This document shows positions 23,401 through 34,304 of a DNA stretch of 64,000 nt, one piece after another. Source of the DNA: Trogon surrucura (Eukaryota; Chordata; Aves; Trogoniformes; Trogonidae); contig CM036617.1 in assembly GCA_020746105.1 (NCBI GenBank), forward strand, positions 138,969,845-139,033,844, in the 5' to 3' direction. Every line of letters starts with the position of its first letter. The first letter of the stretch is position 1. The notes beneath the pieces are model-generated. The model worked only from the letters and a program-made list of their open reading frames with translations, ran no database searches and had not been told where the DNA came from. Position numbers and translations under genes: made by a program.

Positions 23401-26400
23401 CCAGGAGGCTGTGACCCAGCTCCTAGGGGTGAGGGCTGGTGCCTCCCTTCCCAAAGCCCACGGTTGGACCCTTGGGGAGGGAGGGAAGAGACTTCAGGGC
23501 TTTTCTCTGCCGAGCCCAGAAGAGGTACCTCTGGAAGAGCCAGTGATGGCTCCCTGCAGCTTGATGCCCGGTGAGGGGCAGAGAGGAGGTCGTTGCCCAC
23601 TGCTGCTGTGTTTCGGTGGAAGCAGGTGCTGCCTGGCAGGGACTCACTGCCAAAATCCCTCTGAGGCGCCGCACTCCTCGCCTCCTGCCTGTGCCGCTGC
23701 CCCTGGGGATGAGGAAACAGGAGAGCAGACGTGGGATCTGCAGCAGACACAGCACCGCCGTCCTCCACTCAGAAATGAAGTTTCTGAGCTTCGCATTACT
23801 GCTTTTATTTCCACAACCACCTCAGCTTTGCCGCAGTGTTTACGTACAGCAGCGGGAGAGCATTACCCTGGGATAATGCTCCATCCTGCTGACATTATCT
23901 GCCTCACGGTGGGAACACAAGGGTATCTCTGCCAGCCTTTCCTGGCTGGGTGGCTGACCGTTGGTTAGGGGGAGCGGCTGCAAAAAATAAAGCTCTCTTC
24001 TACTGCAAAGTTTATCCATCCAGCAGTTGCAGTTTGCAGTTTTAATATGAAATATCACCTTGGCTAATTTGAAAAGCTGGCGGTTGAAATTCAGTTTGTT
24101 CTGTTTTTGAGGTCGGATAAACAGTTGGTAAGTGCCATCCCGGCCTTTAAGAACTCACTAAAAAAACCCAGCATGATTTGATTTGTTTGTAGAGGGAAGA
24201 GATTGTTCTTTAATCCCTTCAGAGTTGTTGGATTTGATACTCCTGCCAGTCGAACTAATGAAAAATCCTCTGGTAGGATGTATCAGGAAAAATAGAGACA
24301 TGTATCCCCTGACTCTCCTGAAGATGTGGGTATCTTGAAAATAGTGGAGCATGAGACACAACTCCTGCGTCCCTTTGTGAAACATGGTACCTGTGCTCTG
24401 TGACAGAAACAAGTGTAGTCTTATTGTATTTGATATAAAATTGGATCAAACAGGATCTATAGGAGATTTTGGAGAAAAAAAAAAAAGAACAAAAAAAACC
24501 CAAGCACAAAAAACTAAGCAAAAAAAGAAATCCTGCCGAAATCCAACGAGAAAGCAGGCAAGCAAACAAAAAAACCCCACCCAGACAACACTACTTAATG
24601 ATCACTTACATAGTTTATTTTTTTCTCCTTGGTTAGATCAGTAGAGAGAAATCCACTATTTAAAAATAATTAATGTGGTATTTGTGTTATTACGTATTCC
24701 AAATGGCAGAAAATTCTTTAATTAATACAAATTATTAATTTGGTACATGAATTGCATGAAATAATAACAAAAAATAAATCAGGCATGTTGCACCTGACTG
24801 GGGAGGAGGAGTGAGGTTGCTATAAGGGACCAGAGGAGTCTGAGGCTTCACACCAGTTACAGGGATAAAATTAAACAAAAATAGGCTCATGGGATCTCCA
24901 GCGGGGCTAAACTGAGCCCCTCTTGGGCTCACCTGATTTTCCGACTGTTGCAGTTTGAGATGTCCTTTGACATCGCCGTGGGGGTGGCCGGGGCTAGCAC
25001 AGGACCTGCTGGGGTGGCCGGGTGGGAATGGCTACCTTGGTCCCATGTCAGGCAACTGAACTAGGACCAGCCCTTTTTGCTGATACATGCACACATATGT
25101 ACATATATATGTATTCTTAAAACCCACTGCTTTCTGTTAAAGGAACTAGGAATTTCTGTATTGCTTTGATAAGGGAAATGTCCTTAAATAACAGCAGCTT
25201 CAGTCTCCTCTATTAATCAAATATCTAAGCAGCCATCAGTTTGGCGAAAAACAAGTCTAGCAAGCTTTTTTTTTTGTTACTGTTTCAAATATACCCAATT
25301 CCAAATGTATTTATTTTATAGCAGAGTACAAATTGCACAGATCTTGGAAGCTGAAAGAGAAACATTACAGGACAGCCAACCTGAAACCTCCCCAAATGCT
25401 TTTTACTCAAAATTTTCAAAATATCTTCTGAATAGCTCCAAAAGCAAAGAAACGTGGTTTTTTTTTTTTAGCAAAAACGTGCATTAAAGTGTTCTGCACC
25501 AGGAATCTTTCAGATTCATCACAATGGTTCACACATTCACTAAGAAAAACAAGATTAAGTTCCTTTACCCTCTCCAGTTCTGTAAGATTTCCCCTAATAT
25601 ATGTGTGTGTGTGTATGTTTTTACACCCTTAACTTGGTCTTTTTTCGTTGTTTTATTACTTTTTGTTGACTTACCTTTCTTTCTCCCAAGTAACATATAA
25701 AGATACTAAATGAGCTCAGGTGATGAAGAGAGAGCTCTTTGATGTGCTGATGAAAATTAATTCAGGAACCAGACAGTGAAATATTTATATAACAATTCTT
25801 CAGAGCAGGTAAGTGTTTAATTGTTGATATAATCCCAGGAAGAAGGCTCTGATGATCATATTATCCTTTAATTAACACAGGAGTTCAACAGTCAAACAAT
25901 TATCTTTTAATTTCGTTGCCAAGCTCTAAGTACCATGCAAGATTTTCAAATAGAATTTTTCTAGAACTGGGAAATCTAACCAGGGGTTTTACTTGCAGTT
26001 TACTGTTTATTGCATAAATATGTATATGTATAGTATCCTTAAAAAAATAAACCTTATGGCTAACACTGGGAATATTTCTCTGCAGTTAAGAAGCCAAAGC
26101 TTGTTGGTAAAGTGGCTTCTTTTTTAAACTGTGCTGAAGGATGTACAGCAGTTTTAATAAAGGAAGGTGTGGTGTCCACACACAGTTGGAATCTGCTCAG
26201 ATTTCAGTGGCCAGTTGCTGATACACATACGGTACTGCAAGTAGACGAAAAGGATGCACTGAGAAATAGGATTTATTTTTTTTTTTAATAATGAAGGCCA
26301 ACGTATTAAAAGTAATACGTTTGGAAAATGACAATTGAAGAAATTCAATAGAATGTCTTATAAATCTTTTTTACTACAATTAAGAGTATGTCATTAGTAA

Positions 26401-26633
26401 AATGCATAAAATTAAAAAAAGAATTTATTTAAATTAATTTCTTTTGGAGATGTCTTAGGAAGCATTATTTTGACAATGTTAATTGTCGTCTTTTTCTTTT
26501 TTGATAAGTGGATTATGCAAAATTAATTCTCTCACTATGTAGATTTAATCCACAACTGACAGGACCACTATCAGGATTTTAAAGTATTTTGAGTTTTCAT
26601 ATGAATAGATACAAAAAAGCCATACTCAATTAA
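20461..26633. other. Intergenic sequence between the CR1 copy and the 3' end of EFCAB6
   Basis: Mostly AT-rich unique sequence with a GC-richer island near 22.3-23.8 kb. An A-rich low-complexity stretch lies at 24473-24545 and a short GT repeat near 25601. The 185-codon + frame at 23411-23968 overlaps - strand frames of 155 and 110 codons and has no recognisable content. No gene is supported. Confidence 0.55.
24473..24545. repeat. A-rich low-complexity stretch
   Basis: Adenine runs broken by single G and C bases. It could be an eroded poly(A)-type tract but has no recognisable element attached, so it is called only as low complexity. Confidence 0.6.
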
Positions 26634-26639
26634 TTTATT
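26634..26639 (-). terminator. EFCAB6 polyadenylation signal
   Basis: On the - strand a canonical AATAAA lies about 67 bases after the EFCAB6 stop codon, giving a very short 3' UTR. It is inferred from motif and position; no competing signal is closer to the stop. Confidence 0.6.
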
Positions 26640-26706
26640 AGTTTGAAATTTGAAATTATAAATCAGTCACTGTCTTTATCCACAGTTTCCTGCATTTGAC
26701 CAAATC

Positions 26707-26829
26707 CTACTGTATGAATGCCCTGAGAAAATCATTGTAGTATATTTTTGAAGACAAATTTTTATCATAGTATTCCAAAATACTGAATAACTCCTCTTCA
26801 GTTAGGTTGATGCTGTACTCATGAAGAAC
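26707..26829 (-). CDS. EFCAB6: EFCAB6 terminal coding exon
   Basis: The exon encodes 40 residues plus a TAG stop: VLHEYSINLTEEELFSILEY, then YDKNLSSKIYYNDFLRAFIQ. This matches the very C-terminus of mammalian EFCAB6 almost residue for residue (human, as I recall: YSINLSEEEFFHILEYYDKT...YNDFLRAFLQ). It is the second half of an EF-hand pair: a helix, a degenerate loop around YYDKNLSSKIYYNDF and the closing helix. The acceptor is ATCTTTTGTAG, the phase is 0, and it joins the exon ending at 30449. The polyadenylation signal follows within 70 bases. It is intact. Confidence 0.93.
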   Translation of the reverse strand, partial: VLHEYSINLTEEELFSILEYYDKNLSSKIYYNDFLRAFIQ

Positions 26830-27297
26830 CTACAAAAGATGGAGACAGCTTGAAAGTTCATTTCAGTGCTTTGGGTGAGCAAGAAATAAAACCATCAGTC
26901 TATTTTGCCAAAATTTCTTTAGAAAATAACTTGAATGAACTCCACTCTGTCTTGGGTTTCTCAGAATATTAGAAAATCAAGCCTTCCTCTATTATCTCGT
27001 ACTCTTCCCATGCCAATACTGGCTGCCTGGGATGCATATCTGAAAATCCGTGTACGCCGGGGTTCTGTCCACCAGCCCAGCTAGCACTTGCCCGAGGGAG
27101 CTTTGGGAAATGGGCAGCACCCATGTGCATAGAAGCTAATTTACAAAAAGTACATGTTTAAATGGCTTTTGCTGTCATCTGGAGATGAAGAGGTGGAATA
27201 TTTTCCTTTTTATTCTCCTTGAGTGATCTGCAGCCTTTCCATCCGCAGAAACAGAAGAAATAATCTAGTCACTCCAACTGTTCAAACTTCTATGTGT

Positions 27298-27356
27298 AAT
27301 AATAATAGAACAGTAGTAGTAACAATACTACTACTAATATTAATAATAATAATAAT
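27298..27356. repeat. Imperfect (TAA/TAG)n trinucleotide repeat
   Basis: Runs of AAT/AAC/AGT trinucleotides with interruptions inside the EFCAB6 last intron. Confidence 0.8.
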
Positions 27357-28734
27357 GCTCTGCCTGTAAGCATGCCTTCCTAGCACCTCAGTGAGAATCC
27401 AACTTGAACAAGATGCATCTTGTTTATGCAATGCTAAAAGCCAAGTTAGATTCCTGCATCTTTTGAATATTTCACTCGATGTGTTTTCCAGCACTTCAAC
27501 AGTTTTAATTGTTCTCAATGCCCTGACATGAAAGAAAATAATGCATTAATTTCTGAGGATTATTTCTGGGTTTAGATGCACTTGGGAATTTAAACCCTGG
27601 AAGTGACCAGCAACATGGTGTGTCCTTGTGTTTTATGCCAGTTGTCATTAGTTTTCTGGCAACCTCAGATTAGTCTGGCCCTCTCCCTCTTAACAGCTCA
27701 GCATCAAAAATCGCTAATGACCCTTTGCAGGTAGGCAGTGCAGCCATAAATAGCAGTGTTACTGAAGTTAGTAGAGAGATAATTTCTCTGTTTCAGTAAA
27801 TTAAGTTACCTAGGAGATAAAGGGATCTGTAACTCCACAAATCATCTGATATCTTGTCAAACAGCGGATTAGCACTTTTGTAGTAGGATTTTGGAATCGG
27901 GGATTGCTTCTTGATGTAGATCCAGGAAGACTTATTTTTCTGCTTGTGGGTCTGTTGTGGGGTGAGCTGGATTTTTGTTTGTTCGTTTCGTTTTTTTTTT
28001 CTTAGCTTATATCATATTAGGAAGCTTGATTTGGAAGTTGTTGACATTGCCCTAACTATAAATGATAATCCTTACATGTCCTAGAGGAACATGACAAATT
28101 AAAATCAAATGCAAAGGAGCCTGATCTTCACTCCTTCTCCCCTGAGCCTGTTCTCCTGAGGCAGTGCCCGAGCAGTCGGGAAGCTGCAGTGACAGACAGG
28201 CAGCCTCAGGCACGATGCAGATACGGCCGCATTGATTCATCTTGCTCCTCAGCCTTCACAGAGGAGCAGGCAGGGATTCGGGTTTCAGCTATGTGGCAGT
28301 GCCAGAATGTATCATTCCCACCAGTGCTAAATAAGTAAAGACTTAAAAGAGCATTTCTGTGGCTGGCATCATCGAACGCGTTTAGATCTACCAGGCAACA
28401 ATCGGGCTTCCTGCAGCTTCAGGTGAAGGGGAGTGTGAGAAACATAGCTTATTGCAGCCACACTGAGACTGAGCATCCCACCTGCCAGCTCATCAGATTT
28501 TGAAGTAGTAGTGATACCAAGGGGTGTCCTGATGCACACAGCATTAAATGGGTTCAGCGCCCCACTCTATTTTTATTCCTTTTCTTGCAACTGAATAGGA
28601 AATATTCAGAATCAATCCAGAACAGATAGTGATTATTATTCCTAGATAAAACCTCGTCAAAGATTTTGAAATCGGTGAAGCTAAGCAAAAATCACACTCG
28701 TCATGGATCTAGACGGAGAATCACTGATATCCAA

Positions 28735-29929
28735 CAAGGTGGACAGATGATGGCAGAGCAGTGGATGTGGTCTACCTTGACTTCAGTAAAGCATCTGACA
28801 CAGTCTCCCACAGCATCCTTGCTGCTAAACTGAGGAAGTGTGGTCTAGACTCTCGCGTAGTGAGGTGGATTGTGAACTGGCTAAGGGGAAGAAGCCAAAG
28901 AGTCGTGGTCAATGGGGTGGAGTCTGGTTGGAGGCCTGTATCCAGTGGAGTCCCTCAAGGGTCGGTACTGGGACCAGTATTATTCAATATATTCATCGAT
29001 GACTTGGATGAGGGACTAGAGAGTACTATCAGCAAGTTTGCTGATGACACCAAGCTGGGAGGAGTGGCTGACACACCAGAAGGCTGTGCTGCCATCCAGC
29101 GAGACCTGGACAGGCTGGAGAGTTGGGCGGGGAAAAATTTAATGAAATATAACAAGGGTAAATGTAGGGTCTTGCATCTGGGTAGGAACAACCTTGGGTT
29201 CCAGTATAAGTTGGGGAATGACTTATTAGAGAGCAGTGTAGGGGAAAGGGACCTGGGAGTCTTGGTGGACAGCAGGATGACCATGAGCCAGCACAGTGCC
29301 CTTGCGGCCAGGAAGGCCAGTGGCATCCTGGCCACATCTAATATAGAAGGGGGGTGGTTAGTAGGTCGAGAGAGGTTCTCCTTCCCCTCTACTCTGGCCT
29401 AGTGAGACCCCATCTGGAATATTGTGTCCAGTTCTGGGCCCCTCAGTTCAAGAAAGACAGGGAACTGCTGGAGAGAGTCCAGCACAGGGCAACTAGGATG
29501 ATGAAGGGAGCGGAGCATCTCCCTTATGAGGAAAGGCTGAGGGAGCTGGGGCTCTTTAGTTTGGAGAAGAGGAGACTGAGGGGTGACCTCATTAATGTTT
29601 ACAAATATATAAAGGGTGAATGTCAGGAGGATGGAGCCAGGCTCTTCTCGGTGACAACCAATGATAGGACAAGGGGTAATGGGCTGAAACTGGAACATAA
29701 GAGGTTCCACTTAAACTCGAGAAGAAACTTCTTCTCAGTGAGGGTGACGGAGCACTGGCACAGGCTGCCCAGGGAGGTTGTGGAGTCTCCTTCTCCAGAG
29801 ACATTCAAGACCTGCCTGGACACGTTCCTATGTAGCATTATCTAGGCGTTCCTGCTCTGGCAGGGGGATTGGACTTGATGATCTTTCGAGGTCCCTTCCA
29901 ATCCCTAACATTCTGTGATTCTGTGATTC
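28735..29929 (+). mobile_element. CR1 LINE, 5'-truncated, frame split once
   Basis: This copy begins near RT motif A ([20 protein letters not shown]) and includes [20 protein letters not shown] and the FADDTKLGG catalytic block in the frame at 28761-29402. Around 29330-29360 the frame changes, and the rest of ORF2 continues in the frame at 29354-29845 from [16 protein letters not shown] to [13 protein letters not shown]. The 3' end has two ATTCTGTG octamers. It belongs to the same tail type as the copy at 19286 but is more decayed. It lies antisense inside the last EFCAB6 intron. Endonuclease and N-terminal RT are absent. Confidence 0.94.
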
Positions 29930-30448
29930 CAGAATACACAGCTGTGTCGCTCTGTTTGAGGAGATGCCTAAATATTTGCAGGGGATACAGATCCCTTGCC
30001 TAGTTCAAAATTACGATGCACACAGAAGAGCAAAGAGAGAAAACAGAGAGGCTCTCTAACAGGGATTACCTGAGCCCATTCCACATTTAGAAGGGACCAC
30101 ACCAGCTGGAGGTCACAGGATCCTGCAGCTGTAGCAGTGCCTGTAGGGAGAGCTATTGGAATGTACGAGTCCACTCCCTTCCTGTGTGTGTGGTTTGAAC
30201 TTTGTATAGGGACTAAGGTTTTATCTGTTTATCTATTTTATCTATTCAGGACCTCATCAAGACCTCAGACCTCAAGGAACTGTAATCACACAGGAAGAAA
30301 GCTTAACGGTCAGAGCTAAAGCCACAGAGAGGAGCCAGGATGAGATTATATGCTCTAGTTCAGCACTATTTTTCAGAAAATACTCAACCAGGAAGCCTAG
30401 ATTATACAACTATCATTTTCTGACTATCATTTGCTAAGCATAACTTAC

Positions 30449-30598
30449 TTGTCTGAAATCTGCAATATTTAACAGTCCGGTGTTACTTTCACCACGAGAT
30501 TTAAAAGTTCGTTTCATTGGTCTCCAGCAGCGCAGGATCTGGGGCTGAATTCTCAGCATTGCACTGAAAAATGATGTGGTTTGTGGTCCATGACTTGG
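30449..30598 (-). CDS. EFCAB6: EFCAB6 penultimate coding exon
   Basis: It encodes 50 residues in phase 0-0: PSHGPQTTSFFSAMLRIQPQ, ILRCWRPMKRTFKSRGESNT, GLLNIADFRQ. This follows human EFCAB6 (SALLRIQPKIVHCWRPMRRTFKSYDEAGTGLL..ADFR). It is the first half of the final EF-hand pair. The loop SRGESNTGLLNI lacks the first acidic ligand expected in a canonical calcium loop, so calcium binding here is doubtful. The acceptor AACTTTTTCAG and donor GTAAGT are both strong. It is intact. Confidence 0.92.
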
Positions 30599-33108
30599 CT
30601 GAAAAAGTTGGATGAAAAAGACTCACATTTACTAATAGCCTTATGAACACAACTGGGCAGAACCATAATGCAGAATGAAAAGATGTTGGACTGTGATACT
30701 GCCTTCATCTGCAACTGGCTGCTGAACACTTGTTTACAAATTATTGCAAGATACTGTTTACACAAGATTATTTTAGCCTGTAACATTTTGATATTCTTGG
30801 GAAGTGCAGATGGTATATTTACTTAATCACTGTCAAAGCCCTAACTTTTTATTATTTAAAACTAATTCTGAAGTCAGTGTTACTTCTGGTCAGATCTCAG
30901 TGTTTTCACATGTATTAAGCTCTCCTTGTTTCAACTCCCTCTTTTAGTCATTTTTAACTCTCTGCAGGGTTCATTTTTCAGAGTGAATTTTTTTTTTGCC
31001 TAAAAGTGACTGCATAAGCCAACTGTGGAAGTGGTATGGTATTTAAGAAAAACCAAAACACTACTGTACAATTTTTCCAGTATATAAAAAGCCTTTTAAC
31101 CACTTTTGGGCCTTTTTATTGTTCCAAAGCTGGACCATAGGGTTAATTTTCCTTGACAGGTGTTGTGGTTGTTTTAGCCTGGCTACACTTCGTACATTGG
31201 TGTGCCCTGATCACAGGTGAACCATGGAACTATTCATTAAGGCAAAATTAACATCACTTGTACAGAGTGTTAACACTGAAGAGATAAGGGACTTTTCCCA
31301 AAGTCAAATCCTAATCCACCTGCATGCTATGAATCTGCTCTACTACTTTGTTTTGTTTTGGTTGTGGGGGTTTTGTTTGTTTGATTTTGTTGGTTTTGAT
31401 TGGTTGTTTTTTTTTTAATACAACTCCATCTCAGCTTCCCCTTGTACTCTTCAGGTATTTATCATTGTAATTGGGTTCCAGTTGCACAGGTCACTGGAGC
31501 CTCCACAAGCATCTTGTGAAGGTATTGTACAATTGGCTTTATACATCTGCTAAGTGGACACCAAGCCTGTCCTGCACCTCCACGTCTTATAAGGGACCTA
31601 TGGGGCAACGGCACCATCTTTCTGTGCTCTTGGGGTATTCCTCCAACAGACTGAGTGGGTACACGGATAATGCAGTTTTCAACCCAAAGTACTGAGTACC
31701 CTTGTGGGGGAAAGGGAAGGGGAAGGGCACTCTACAATCACTTCAGCTTGGGTTATTCTCATTGCTCAGAGCCTGAATGCTCAGGTGAAGCCCAAGGCCA
31801 TTGATTCTCTCAGGGTTTTCAGAAAGAGAAAGAATTGTGTCTGCCAAAAGAGAAATGGGGCTGGTGTATTTTGGGTTTTTATGATTCCTTTTGATGTCTA
31901 TCTGTACACTTATTAGGTGGAATGGACTGAGCAGTCTAAGAGGAAATTTCACTCTGAGTATTATCTTATAGAAAGGTGCTCAGCACGTGGTCTGAGGCCT
32001 TCGTTGTATTTTCTGAATAGAACGAATAAAAATTATTTGAGACAACTACATAGGGACTTGTTTAAAAATTATTGCTTTATCCACTCCGGAATACTGGAAT
32101 GGATTTTTATAGCACCAAGTTTGTGTATAAAGGAAACGTTATGTAAGCTAATGAAGTTCTTTGATGCAAAACTTCATAGTTTTACCTTAACTCGCCCTAC
32201 TGGTAGTGAATACTCGATAATTCCTAATGATACTCTCTTCATACCTTGGTAGCAATCTGTTCATTTCACATCTGAAAACAGTTCGGTAATGTAATTTCTC
32301 TATAAAATGCTGCTACTAACCATATCTAAACCAATTAGGCACAGTCAGAAACAGCCTAAAAATGTAGCAGGCTCGCTGAATGAGCAGATTTGGAATTTGG
32401 CACTGTTCCTACTACATGACTTGATTGGGATGCTGTTACCGACGCCTTCTTCTCTGGGCCACAAGAGCCAGATTTCTGTTTCTCTTCTGATCTTTCTTCC
32501 CCAGAGCAGTGCAGCGGGCAGAGGGGAACACCCTGTGAGTAACTGCTTTGCTGGGACTCTTTTGCCTTTTCAGTGAGGCTTGGGGAGCCAGTTTGTGCGG
32601 CAGGGAGATCTGCAAGGGTACACACTGTGCTGGCCAGTCCTGGCTAGAAGATACTTTTAGTGACCACTAACAGCAGCACAAGCGAGAGCTTCATCTGGGC
32701 TTTTCTTATAGTGCTGTGTGTAGAGCAGAGGCACAGTTTGCTGACAAGTCGAGGCCACCCTAAGACAAATTCCATGCACTTTTTATTTCTAGCTTGATTT
32801 TTATTTAGTTCAACGAAAGCTCTTAATCTGTCACCTCCTGTGCTTTATATTTGAAATTATGATCCAAATTTTAGCAAATCTAACCAATTTACCATATAAC
32901 CTGGATACACAGAGCGTGATCCCAAGGACTTAAATTCTCCAACTGGAGATACTAAATGAATACTAGGCAATTAGTATAATGGGATTAAATTAGAGAAAAG
33001 AAAATCCCTGCATGAAGTGACTATAGAAACAAGCCATGAAGTATCCTGTCAGTACAGCAGAAACTGGAAAAAAAAAAATAATTTGATTTTTATAAACTTT
33101 GTACATAC
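30599..33108 (-). other. EFCAB6: EFCAB6 intron
   Basis: Unique AT-rich intronic sequence with a T/G-rich stretch near 31340-31415. The several short open frames at 31.2-32.6 kb have no recognisable content. No repeat family was recognised. Confidence 0.7.
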
Positions 33109-33293
33109 CAGATTTTGTGGCTTCTGTATAAGCACCCTCTGTAGCGGTGAGGTTTCCTGGGGTTTTAACAACAAGACACAGCTCTGAAGGAAGTCATAGT
33201 ATGCAAATCTTCCATTTTTCTTGAAATCATAATTTGTTGTTATTTGGTTAATTTCTCCTTCACTTAAACCCAGATTGAATTTCTCCACTATAT
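33109..33293 (-). CDS. EFCAB6: EFCAB6 coding exon (EF-hand)
   Basis: After a split Asp codon it encodes 61 residues: IVEKFNLGLSEGEINQITTN, YDFKKNGRFAYYDFLQSCVL, LLKPQETSPLQRVLIQKPQNL without the last residue joined. It corresponds to human VEKFNLDISKEECQQLIIKY..FAYCDFIQSCVLLL. An EF-hand loop is visible at YDFKKNGRFAYYDF, degenerate at several ligand positions. The acceptor is TGCATTTCAG and the donor GTATGT. The incoming phase of one base matches the exon ending at 34130. The methionine within the upstream codons is not a start. It is intact. Confidence 0.93.
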
Positions 33294-34129
33294 CTGAAAT
33301 GCAAATAAAGAATATTCATTTTGCCATTCTTAAAAATAGCCAATCGTTGTCATGTATTCATGAGTTTTACCAAGGATATGTTGACAGGTCATCAATTATA
33401 GTGACTGGTGCATAGGTGTGTTATGCAGATCTTGCTATATGCAGGTATATTCAAACTTTTGGTGTAGCAGTTCACATTTTACAGGGTTTCAGGTGACTGA
33501 TTACATGTTATTTTGATTTTAAATGCGGAAGAAGTACTCCTTGGCATTAACTGAGATAAAAGATTTGGCTAATGTGTTCTTAGAGCCAGGACTTTATATT
33601 TGATTATGCAGGTTTGCACCATCTTATCATGCGTTGCAAATGTCCTAACAAAGGCACAGAAAATCCTCTCTTTAGAAGAGAACACAACAGAAGAGCAGCA
33701 TGACCCCATTTTTCAAAGAGTAGAATCCAAGGTCCTTACAAACCAGCAGACATTCAGCCATCAAGACCAGCGCAACCAGACGCAGATACAAGCTCACAAA
33801 GAAAAGACTACTGGTAGATCGAGGTACTGAAATGTTCCCAGGCACAGAAAGGATAGCGCATTAGGACAGTGATGAGAAACTTGTACACATGCCATAAGTA
33901 CCCACAAGCAAAGTCATGCACTCCTGTTTGAAGGAGCAGCTAATTCTGAGTAGGAATGTGAACGTGTTAGACCCAAGACTATTCTGCTCTGCAGTAGCAG
34001 GGTGGTACCTGGAGCAATCACGCACTGGATTCCACTTACGAGAGGCCAGATGTTCCTAGGGCCGAGACACCAGAGAGAAAACAGAACACATCTGAGAACA
34101 AATAAAGTACTTTTCAGATGGTAACAAAC
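33294..34129 (-). other. EFCAB6: EFCAB6 intron
   Basis: A short intron between EF-hand exons. The + strand open frame at 33600-33830 has no recognisable content; no repeat was recognised. Confidence 0.7.
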
Positions 34130-34304
34130 CTAGGAAGTCTGACACTGGGATTTCTCCTATCTTGCTGACATCCTTTTCTTTGCACACTTTCAGTATGCCT
34201 GTCCAGGAACGTTGGATGTTCTTTCTCATCTTACTTTCTATTGTTTTGCAGTTTACGACAGGCGTGGAACAAGTTGTTGTCTGAGGACGACTGGAAGCTG
34301 GTAC
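34130..34304 (-). CDS. EFCAB6: EFCAB6 coding exon
   Basis: It encodes 58 residues plus one base: VPASSRPQTTTCSTPVVNCK, TIESKMRKNIQRSWTGILKV, CKEKDVSKIGEIPVSDFL. The Ser/Thr/Pro-rich first third is the linker between EF-hand pairs. The second part matches human IESRLRKRIQGCWRQLLKEC KEKDVARQGDINASDFL, the entering helix of the next EF-hand. The acceptor is CGTGCTTTTAG and the donor GTTTGT is weak but consistent in phase with the following exon. It is intact. Confidence 0.9.

Larger units (their letters stand above)
26830..30448 (-). other. EFCAB6: EFCAB6 last intron, with antisense CR1
   Basis: This intron lies between the last two coding exons. It holds an ATT/ACT-type microsatellite at 27298-27356 and a 1.2 kb CR1 copy at 28735-29929 inserted antisense to the gene. 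The remainder shows no further exon. Confidence 0.8.

Noticed and set aside
23411-23968. 185-codon + strand open frame with long antisense frames
   Set aside because: No recognisable content, and the opposite strand is equally open; treated as chance in a GC-rich island.
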